Positions 7,839-13,630 of a stretch of DNA of 18,652 bases are shown here, one piece after another (the stretch's first letter is position 1; every line of letters starts with the position of its first letter). Where the stretch lies: the NCBI GenBank assembly GCA_051867815.1, contig JBJDZD010000022.1:1-18652 (forward strand), in the 5' to 3' direction. The notes under the pieces are model-generated. The model did not search any database. It saw only the letters and a program-made list of their open reading frames with translations, and was not told where the DNA came from. Position numbers and translations under genes: made by a program. This DNA comes from CAG-390 sp051867815. GTDB taxonomy: Bacteria; Bacillota; Clostridia; Oscillospirales; CAG-272.

Positions 7839-7856
7839 GCACCGTTTTTTCGGTGC
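7839..7856 (+). promoter_or_regulatory. Hairpin in the iorA leader, next to the ribosome-binding site
   Basis: GCACCG (7839-7844) pairs with CGGTGC (7851-7856) around a T6 loop, ending exactly one base before the Shine-Dalgarno GGAAAGG (7857-7863). It could affect ribosome access or mRNA stability. It has no T-tract after the stem, so it is not an intrinsic terminator. The role is inferred. Confidence 0.35.
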
Positions 7857-7870
7857 GGAAAGGCACAAAA

Positions 7871-9601
7871 ATGAAAAGATTAATGCTCGGAAACGAGGCT
7901 ATCGCGCGCGGTCTTTACGAAGCCGGGTGCGAGCTTGTTTCCTCCTATCCCGGCACGCCCTCCACCGAGATCACGGAGTTTGCCGCAAAATACGCGGAAA
8001 TCGATTGCGAATGGGCGCCCAACGAAAAGGTTGCACTTGAGACCGCATTCGGTGCCTCTCTCGCAGGTCACCGTTCCGCTTGCGCCATGAAGCACGTAGG
8101 ACTTAATGTTGCCGCAGATCCACTCTTCACGCTCTCCTATACCGGCGTGCGCGGCGGTCTTATTATATTTGTTGCGGACGACCCGGCGATGCACTCCTCG
8201 CAAAACGAACAGGATTCGCGCCACTATGCCATTGCATCGAAGATACCCATGTTCGAGCCGTCGGACTCCGAGGAGGCAAGGCGCATGGTACATATCGCTT
8301 ACGAGGTATCGGAAAAATTCGACACTCCCGTTCTCTTCCGCATCTGCACGCGTGCGGCGCACTCGCAAAGCCTCGTGAGCGAGGCAGAGCGTCATGAGCC
8401 GACACCGATACCATACGAAAAACAACCTTCAAAATACGTCATGATGCCGGGCTATGCGAAGCTCAAGCATCCTCTGGTTGAAGAAAGAACGCTTAGGCTC
8501 AGAGAGTTCGCCGAGACCTCCGGAATCAACGAGATCAGCGGATCCGGATCGGAGCTTGGAATCATCACCTCGGGCATCTGCATGCAGTATGTTCGCGAGG
8601 TGTTCTCCGAGGACGAAGCAAAGGTTCTCAAAATCGGCATGCACAATCCCCTGCCCGATGCGCTTCTGCGTGAATTTGCGGCATCGGTCAAGAGAATTGT
8701 AGTCGTCGAGGAGCTTGACGCCATAATCGAAGAGCATTGCAAGGCACTCGGCATCCCGGTGGAGGGCAGAAATCTTTTCTCCCCCATCGGTGAGTATTCA
8801 CAGCAAACCGTCGCAAAGGCTTTCGGCAAGGCCCTCCCCGAGGCGATCGAACCCGAGGTGGTGCCTGCGCGTCCGCCCGTTATGTGTTCGGGTTGCCCTC
8901 ACAGAGGCCTGTTCTACGTCATCTCCAAGATGAAGCTGACGGTTCTCGGCGACATCGGCTGTTATACGCTCGGCGCACAGAAACCGCTTGATGCGATTGA
9001 TTCCGTGCTTTGCATGGGCGCGTCGGTATCCGGCCTGCACGGCTTTAACAAGTCCACTCCGGGAGCAGAAAAGCGGACGGTCGCCGTTATTGGTGACTCG
9101 ACCTTCATGCATTCGGGCATGACCGGACTTTGCAACATAGCCTACAACGGCACCAATTCCACCGTCATCATTCTCGACAACTCGATAACGGGCATGACCG
9201 GTCACCAACAGAACCCGACGACGGGCTACAATCTCCGCGGCGAGCCTGCGGCAAAGATCGACCTTGAGGCACTTTGCCATGCTCTGGGCATCGCGCGCGT
9301 TCGTGTTATCGACCCGTACGACCTTGAACAATGCAAGCTCGCCCTGACGGAGGAGCTTGCCGCAGACGAGCCTTCCGTTATCATCTCGCGCCGCCCCTGC
9401 GTACTGCTTAAATCGGTCAAGACACCGCCGCCATACTCAGTTGACAGCGAAAAATGCCGTTCCTGCCACAGGTGCATGGGACTCGGCTGCCCTTCCCTTT
9501 CCTTCAAGGACGGCAAGGCCGTCATCGACAGCACGCTCTGCACCGGCTGCGGCGTTTGCGCACAGCTCTGTCCATTTGATGCAATAAAGGAGGGTAAATG
9601 A
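7871..9601 (+). CDS. iorA: Indolepyruvate:ferredoxin oxidoreductase, alpha subunit
   Basis: A 576-aa protein from ATG 7871, which has GGAAAGG 7 bases upstream; an in-frame GTG at 7853 lies inside the leader hairpin and is less likely. IorA with IorB oxidatively decarboxylates indolepyruvate, phenylpyruvate and related 2-oxoacids to aryl-acyl-CoA, reducing ferredoxin, in anaerobic aromatic amino acid fermentation. Visible parts are the pyrimidine-binding domain (SSYPGTPSTEI, 24-34), CSGCPHRG (339-346), GDIGCYTLG (360-368), the thiamine diphosphate motif GDSTFMHSG (408-416) to DNSITGMTG (436-444), and a C-terminal ferredoxin domain with two 4Fe-4S sets, Cys529/532/535/540 and Cys557/560/563/567. 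The first set has a four-residue last gap, as I recall for IorA. All expected cofactor residues are intact. iorB begins directly after it. Confidence 0.96.
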   Translation: MKRLMLGNEAIARGLYEAGCELVSSYPGTPSTEITEFAAKYAEIDCEWAPNEKVALETAFGASLAGHRSACAMKHVGLNVAADPLFTLSYTGVRGGLIIFVADDPAMHSSQNEQDSRHYAIASKIPMFEPSDSEEARRMVHIAYEVSEKFDTPVLFRICTRAAHSQSLVSEAERHEPTPIPYEKQPSKYVMMPGYAKLKHPLVEERTLRLREFAETSGINEISGSGSELGIITSGICMQYVREVFSEDEAKVLKIGMHNPLPDALLREFAASVKRIVVVEELDAIIEEHCKALGIPVEGRNLFSPIGEYSQQTVAKAFGKALPEAIEPEVVPARPPVMCSGCPHRGLFYVISKMKLTVLGDIGCYTLGAQKPLDAIDSVLCMGASVSGLHGFNKSTPGAEKRTVAVIGDSTFMHSGMTGLCNIAYNGTNSTVIILDNSITGMTGHQQNPTTGYNLRGEPAAKIDLEALCHALGIARVRVIDPYDLEQCKLALTEELAADEPSVIISRRPCVLLKSVKTPPPYSVDSEKCRSCHRCMGLGCPSLSFKDGKAVIDSTLCTGCGVCAQLCPFDAIKEGK

Positions 9602-9602
9602 T

Positions 9603-10172
9603 ATGAGTACGAATATTTTGATCGTCGGAGTCGGCGGGCAGGGCACGCTCCTTGCCAGCAAGCTCCTCGGAAAGATACTTATAGGCCTCGGATACGACGT
9701 TAAGGTCTCCGAGCTTCACGGCATGAGCCAGCGCGGCGGAAGCGTAACGACCTATGTCAAGTACGGAAATAAAGTCTACTCTCCCGTTATCGAAAGCGGC
9801 GAGGCCGACTACATAGTTTCCTTTGAAAAGCTTGAGGCGGCTCGCTGGGCGCATTGCCTTAAAAAAGGCGGCAAACTCATCACCAACACACAGGAGATCG
9901 CTCCCATGCCCGTCACATCCGGCGCAGCCGAATACCCTACCGACATTCTCGACAGCCTAACCGCAAAAGGAATCGACATTGATGCCTTTGATGCACTCAC
10001 TCCGGCGCTTGAGGCCGGCTCGCAGAAGGCGGTCAACATCGTGCTGATGGGCAGGCTTGCAAAACACCTCGGTATTGACGACGCCCTTTGGCTTGACGCG
10101 ATCAGGACAAGCGTTGCGCCGAAATTCGTCGATATGAATCTTAAGGCATTTGAGCTTGGTTATAACGGCTGA
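9603..10172 (+). CDS. iorB: Indolepyruvate:ferredoxin oxidoreductase, beta subunit
   Basis: A 189-aa gamma-type 2-oxoacid oxidoreductase subunit, the normal size for IorB. It opens NILIVGVGGQGTLLASKLLG (4-23), the glycine-rich motif of this subunit family, followed by ELHGMSQRGGSVTTYVKYG (37-55), the conserved GMSQRGG block. Its ATG is one base after the iorA stop, and AAGGAGGG (9587-9594) lies within the end of iorA, so the two are made together. It carries no iron-sulfur motif, consistent with IorB pairing with the alpha subunit that holds thiamine diphosphate and the clusters. Confidence 0.95.
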   Translation: MSTNILIVGVGGQGTLLASKLLGKILIGLGYDVKVSELHGMSQRGGSVTTYVKYGNKVYSPVIESGEADYIVSFEKLEAARWAHCLKKGGKLITNTQEIAPMPVTSGAAEYPTDILDSLTAKGIDIDAFDALTPALEAGSQKAVNIVLMGRLAKHLGIDDALWLDAIRTSVAPKFVDMNLKAFELGYNG

Positions 10173-10192
10173 TTTTTAAGGTAAATATATAA

Positions 10193-10217
10193 GGGCAGGA
10201 CTTGTGAGGCCCTGCCC
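10193..10217. terminator. Terminator between iorB and tadA-mpg
   Basis: GGGCAGG (10193-10199) pairs with CCTGCCC (10211-10217) across an 11-base loop, followed by GTTTTATT on the plus strand. It lies 21 bases after the iorB stop. Read on the minus strand the stem is followed by TTATATATTT, so it may also end the convergent tadA-mpg transcript. Confidence 0.75.
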
Positions 10218-10224
10218 GTTTTAT

Positions 10225-11196
10225 TCAAATCGTAAATCGCCAAGGCCTCTGCCTGTCCTTTTCGTCGGCGTAGTCGATGCCGACGCGCGCGGACGTATTG
10301 ATATTATCGGGGACGAATCCGTCATCCTCAAGCCATATTGTGTCGGATAGGACGACATCGGAGCCGTTTTGCCGACGGTCAACGGAGAGCTTTTTGGTCA
10401 GCTTGCCGGGGCCTGTGAAGCCTTCTATGCCGCGTATCAGCACAGCCTGCGGCTCGCCTTTGGCACCCGTCACGATATTGAGCATATTGTGCATGCCGTA
10501 GCAAAGGTAAACGTAGACCGTTCCGCCCTTGTCCCACATCACCGAGGTGCGGGGCGTTTTGCCTTTTGAGGCATGGCACGCGGTGTCGTCCTTGCCGCGG
10601 TAGGCCTCGGTCTCCGTTATGCGGAAACGGAAAACCTCCCCGCTCTCGCTTTTTCGGCAAAGCACCTTGCCGAGCAGAGCCGGGGCAACCTCCAAGACGT
10701 CGCGCGTATAAAAATCCCTGCCAATGCGGTGGGGCTTTTGTTTTTCCTTTTCGCGCTTATTCTTGAAGAAGCGGTCGATAATGGCTTTACATTCATCGGC
10801 GAGAACGCCCCGCTCTACGATGGTCTTGCATCCGAGAGGATAATCAAGAAGCGAGAAAAGACCGCCGAGCGCACCGCATTTTTCATCGGAGGCGCCGTAG
10901 ACCACTCGATCAAGGCGAGCGTTGACGATCGCGCCGGCGCACATGGGGCACGGTTCGAGAGTAACGTACAGCTCACAGCCCGTCAGCCTCCAGCCGCCCA
11001 AAGCCGTGCAGGCTTCGTTAATGGCAAGTATCTCGGCGTGTGCTGAGGCTCCTCCGCCGCTCTCACGGCGATTTTGACCTCTGCCGATAATTTTACCGTC
11101 CTTGACCACAACGGCTCCCACGGGGATCTCTCCCAGCCGGGAAGCTGCCTCTGCGAGGTGCAGGGCCTCCTTCATAAAAGCAGTATCCATATTCAT
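10225..11196 (-). CDS. Fusion protein: tRNA adenosine deaminase (TadA) + alkyladenine DNA glycosylase (AAG/MPG)
   Basis: One 323-aa reading frame carries two enzymes. Residues 1-145 are a complete TadA, which deaminates tRNA adenosine-34 to inosine. It has EIPVGAVVV (23-31), HAE (His53 zinc ligand, Glu55 proton shuttle) and EPCPMC (Cys83, Cys86 zinc ligands). Residues 160-323 are a 3-methyladenine/alkyladenine glycosylase: RITETEAYRG (192-201, predicted catalytic Glu197 and base-stacking Tyr199), DDTACHA with His208, GTVYVYLCYGMHNMLN (225-240), PQAVLIRGIEG, GPGKL and the C-terminal PWRF. The linker (about 145-160) is lysine-rich. No ATG, GTG or TTG with a ribosome-binding site occurs in the linker, so a separate glycosylase start is unlikely. 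The glycosylase is compact, with the loop between EG and GPGKL about 20 residues shorter than in relatives as I recall them. The gene starts 2 bases after the CPBP protease stop, so it is probably translationally coupled. Confidence 0.92.
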   Translation of the reverse strand: MNMDTAFMKEALHLAEAASRLGEIPVGAVVVKDGKIIGRGQNRRESGGGASAHAEILAINEACTALGGWRLTGCELYVTLEPCPMCAGAIVNARLDRVVYGASDEKCGALGGLFSLLDYPLGCKTIVERGVLADECKAIIDRFFKNKREKEKQKPHRIGRDFYTRDVLEVAPALLGKVLCRKSESGEVFRFRITETEAYRGKDDTACHASKGKTPRTSVMWDKGGTVYVYLCYGMHNMLNIVTGAKGEPQAVLIRGIEGFTGPGKLTKKLSVDRRQNGSDVVLSDTIWLEDDGFVPDNINTSARVGIDYADEKDRQRPWRFTI

Positions 11197-11198
11197 CT

Positions 11199-12185
11199 TT
11201 ACATCTCAGCCATAGAGAGTGCCATTATAACGAGCAGAAGCGCCGAGCCGACCGACAGCACGATATGGACGATCATTACCGGGTTGAAGAAGCCTTTAAC
11301 GATGGACTTGCTTTCCATGCTGATTGAATTTGTCGGCCTTGCTTCGATATGAAGTCCGTTTTTCGTGCGCTTATATATCAGCCATCCGGCAAGCGCAAGG
11401 CCTGCAACAACAAGCGCGATATCTATCACAAAAATAAGTATGTTAGCCTCGGCGGTCTGTCCGGAGCGATAGTAAATTACCTGCTGAATAACGCTGAAAA
11501 AATTATTGAACAGGTGTATGAACGTAGAAGCCCAGATGGAGCCGGTTTCCATATAGACGGCGCCGAGGACAAGTCCTGCCACAAAGGTATAGAAAAACTG
11601 AGCAAAATTGCCGTGCATCAGCGCGAAAAGCAACGCCGAGCCGATGAGAGCGGTCGTTTTTCCGTAGGGTAAAAGATTGGAAAGCACGCATCCGCGGTAC
11701 AGAAATTCCTCGCAGACCGCAGGGACGATCGCCGTTGAAATAAAGGCCATGATAATTCTGACCGGTGTATTGAGGGCGGTGTCAGCATAAAGCGGGCTGA
11801 AATCGACGAAGGATACCATAAGCGAGTTGATATACGATGTGCCGAGAACAACGCCGACCGAGGCAACGATGACAAGGGGCGTGTCCGCGGTGAGCTTTAC
11901 ACCGAGGCGCATCGGCTCATGACGCTCGCGACGGCTTATAATCATGAAAATAAAGGCAGGTATCATAAACGCCGCAAGATATGCGACCAGCGCGGCGGTT
12001 TCATCAACTGCGTAGTAGAGATCAAGATAGTCAATTCCCTTCGTGGCGGAAATACTCCGCAGCGCATCCTCAAGCGCAGGAGCGACATTCAGCGCCATAA
12101 TTGAAAACACCTGCAAAAGCGCGGAATTCAGCAGCACGGCGATTGCTATCTTAGTGCAAACTCTTTTATATGCTTTATCGTACAA
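11199..12185 (-). CDS. CPBP family intramembrane metalloprotease (CAAX/Abi type)
   Basis: A polytopic 328-aa membrane protein with the CPBP motifs in order: EEFLYRG (Glu159, Glu160, Arg164), MHGNFAQ (His191) and FIHLFNN (His224, Asn228). These are the metal-binding and catalytic residues of the Rce1/Abi family, which cuts within the membrane. Bacterial members process peptides or give immunity to bacteriocins; the substrate here is unknown. The frame stays open upstream to 12332, but I place the start at TTG 12185. GAGGAG lies 9 bases before it, and a perfect TTGACA-17-TATAAT promoter (12254-12226) sits inside the upstream extension. The product then begins (M)YDKAYKR and a membrane helix. 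About 30 residues of linker (KNGLHIEARPTNSISMESK) precede a final hydrophobic helix. It heads an operon with the TadA-glycosylase fusion. Confidence 0.85.
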   Translation of the reverse strand: MYDKAYKRVCTKIAIAVLLNSALLQVFSIMALNVAPALEDALRSISATKGIDYLDLYYAVDETAALVAYLAAFMIPAFIFMIISRRERHEPMRLGVKLTADTPLVIVASVGVVLGTSYINSLMVSFVDFSPLYADTALNTPVRIIMAFISTAIVPAVCEEFLYRGCVLSNLLPYGKTTALIGSALLFALMHGNFAQFFYTFVAGLVLGAVYMETGSIWASTFIHLFNNFFSVIQQVIYYRSGQTAEANILIFVIDIALVVAGLALAGWLIYKRTKNGLHIEARPTNSISMESKSIVKGFFNPVMIVHIVLSVGSALLLVIMALSMAEM

Positions 12186-12225
12186 TCCGAACAACTCCTC
12201 AATATTGGTAATTGGTAATAAATAA

Positions 12226-12254
12226 ATTATACAACAAAACTCGGCTTTTGTCAA
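12226..12254 (-). promoter_or_regulatory. Sigma-A promoter of the CPBP-tadA/mpg operon
   Basis: TTGACA (12254-12249), a 17-base spacer and TATAAT (12231-12226) on the minus strand, an exact consensus. It lies 40 bases upstream of the TTG start at 12185 and just past the terminator hairpin of the upstream ABC gene. Confidence 0.82.
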
Positions 12255-12260
12255 TAGAAA

Positions 12261-12280
12261 GAGCCGACTTTCGTCGGCTC
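12261..12280 (-). terminator. Terminator of the msmK-type ATPase gene
   Basis: GAGCCGAC (12261-12268) and GTCGGCTC (12273-12280) form an 8-bp stem with a 4-base loop. Read on the minus strand it follows the ATPase stop (12298) by 17 bases and is followed by TTTCTATTG, a weak T-tract. It insulates the next operon's promoter. Confidence 0.7.
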
Positions 12281-12297
12281 TGCTATGTATTATCGGA

Positions 12298-13413
12298 TCA
12301 GTGAACGATGCAACGCTCGGTGTCCTTATCAAAGATATGGAGACGGCTCATGTCGAAAGCGACTTTGATGGAATCGCCTGCACGAGAGGTGGAGCGGCTG
12401 GATACACGTGCGATAAGCTTGGTCTCCTCACCTACATTGAGGTAGAGGTAGATCTCGGCGCCCATAAGCTCGGTAACGTCAACGTAAGCGTCAAGCTGGC
12501 TTTCGGGATGGTTAGCGAGGTTCATGGGATCGTCGTGAATAGCCTCGGGACGGAGACCGACAACGACTTCCTGACCGATGTAGTCCTTAAGGTCGGGGTT
12601 GTTTGCCTTCTCTGCCGGAAGCTTGAGAGAAATGTTCTCGAAGTTAAAGTAAACGTCCTCGCCCTTCTTCTCGAGAACGCCGTTGATGAAGTTCATCTGA
12701 GGAGTTCCGATGAAGCCTGCAACGAAAATGTTTACAGGGTAGTCATAGAGGTTCTGAGGAGTGTCGACCTGCTGGATAAGACCGTCCTTCATAACGACGA
12801 TACGGGTTGCCATGGTCATAGCCTCGACCTGGTCGTGGGTAACGTAGATGAAGGTGGTACCAACGCGCTGGTGAAGCTTGGTAAGCTCGGTTCTCATCGA
12901 TGCACGGAGCTTAGCATCGAGGTTGGAAAGAGGCTCGTCAAGAAGGAATACCTTGGGGTTACGGACGATTGCACGACCGAGCGCAACTCTCTGCTTCTGA
13001 CCACCGGAAAGAGCCTTGGGCTTTCTGTCGAGAAGGTGGGTGATATCAAGGATACGGGCAGCCTCTTCTACGCGGCGCTTGATCTCTTCCTTGGGAGTCT
13101 TGTTGAGCTTCAGGCCGAACGCCATGTTCTCAAATACGGTCATGTGAGGATACAGAGCGTAGTTCTGGAAAACCATCGCGATCTTTCTATCCTTGGGAGC
13201 TACGTCGTTAACGAGCTGGTCACCGATGAAAAGCTCACCCTCGGTGATCTCCTCAAGTCCTGCTACCATACGCAGAGTGGTGGTCTTACCGCAACCGGAA
13301 GGACCAACGAGTACGAGGAACTCCTTGTCCTTGATTTCAAGATTGAAGTCCGAAACAGCGGTAACTCCGCCGGGATACTTCTTATAGATGTGCTTAAGGG
13401 ATACACTTGCCAT
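12298..13413 (-). CDS. Sugar ABC transporter ATPase, MsmK/UgpC/MalK type
   Basis: A 371-aa ATPase of the carbohydrate-importer class that powers sugar uptake complexes at the inner face of the membrane. It shows Walker A GPSGCGKT (37-44), Q-loop Gln83, signature LSGGQ (135-139), Walker B VFLLDE (155-160) and H-loop His193. A C-terminal TOBE/OB regulatory region (about 240-371) includes VVGLRPEAI and DVTELMGAEIYLYL. ATG 13413 has AAGGAGG 9 bases upstream. There is no permease or binding protein beside it, and both a terminator and a separate promoter frame it, so it is monocistronic. In Gram-positives such solitary MsmK-type ATPases are shared by several sugar importers. The same might hold here, but is inferred. 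Confidence 0.93.
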   Translation of the reverse strand: MASVSLKHIYKKYPGGVTAVSDFNLEIKDKEFLVLVGPSGCGKTTTLRMVAGLEEITEGELFIGDQLVNDVAPKDRKIAMVFQNYALYPHMTVFENMAFGLKLNKTPKEEIKRRVEEAARILDITHLLDRKPKALSGGQKQRVALGRAIVRNPKVFLLDEPLSNLDAKLRASMRTELTKLHQRVGTTFIYVTHDQVEAMTMATRIVVMKDGLIQQVDTPQNLYDYPVNIFVAGFIGTPQMNFINGVLEKKGEDVYFNFENISLKLPAEKANNPDLKDYIGQEVVVGLRPEAIHDDPMNLANHPESQLDAYVDVTELMGAEIYLYLNVGEETKLIARVSSRSTSRAGDSIKVAFDMSRLHIFDKDTERCIVH

Positions 13414-13442
13414 TTATTAAATTCCTCCTTGAATTTACGAGC

Positions 13443-13460
13443 AAACCGAGCACACGGTTT
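13443..13460. promoter_or_regulatory. Inverted repeat, possible operator in the msmK-type leader
   Basis: AAACCGAGCACACGGTTT has 6-base perfect arms (AAACCG/CGGTTT) and a symmetric G/C inside. It lies between the likely -10 (13489-13484) and the ribosome-binding site of the ATPase gene. The form is like sites bound by LacI-type sugar regulators, but no regulator is encoded in the window. Confidence 0.35.
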
Positions 13461-13483
13461 AATCAATTATTTTTCTTTTATAT

Positions 13484-13489
13484 ATTGTA
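13484..13489 (-). promoter_or_regulatory. Likely extended -10 of the msmK-type gene
   Basis: On the minus strand TACAAT (13489-13484) is preceded by TGG, an extended -10. The hexamer at -35 (CTTCCA, 18-base spacer) is poor, so this is a moderate call. The gene's ATG is at 13413. Confidence 0.45.
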
Positions 13490-13541
13490 CCAAATTTCCG
13501 CGAAAAATGGAAGATGTTAATTACCCAAAATTTTAAGGCTC

Positions 13542-13564
13542 AATTTGTGCATATTTCACAAATT
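13542..13564. repeat. 8-bp inverted repeat upstream of the msmK-type promoter
   Basis: AATTTGTG (13542-13549) and CACAAATT (13557-13564) are exact reverse complements with 7 bases between. It lies between the tex stop and the ATPase promoter. It could be an operator or a weak hairpin at the end of tex mRNA; no T-tract follows on the minus strand. The rest of 13565-13630 shows only a short AT-rich hairpin overlapping the tex stop (13619-13635). Confidence 0.4.
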
Positions 13565-13630
13565 ATGTATAAACAGGCGCGCTTTGGGGCATTTTATGAA
13601 CTAATCGTAACTTTTGAGAGTAATTTTTAA

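Noticed and set aside
7839..7856. Intrinsic terminator or riboswitch in front of iorA
   Set aside because: The T-run is in the loop, not after the stem, and the leader is too short for a known riboswitch class.
10225..11196. Two separate genes joined by a sequencing error
   Set aside because: The linker is in one frame, rich in Lys/Glu as natural linkers are, and no usable start codon with a ribosome-binding site exists for a separate glycosylase. An error cannot be fully excluded without related genomes.
12301..13536. Plus-strand frame of 411 codons opposite the sugar ATPase gene
   Set aside because: The minus strand encodes a complete ABC ATPase with every motif, ribosome-binding site and promoter. 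The opposite frame has no recognisable domain and arises from codon bias.
13542..13564. Rex or CRP binding site
   Set aside because: TTGTG-N7-CACAA has the wrong spacing (17 bases) for the 18-base Rex form or the 16-base CRP form, so I list it only as an unassigned inverted repeat.
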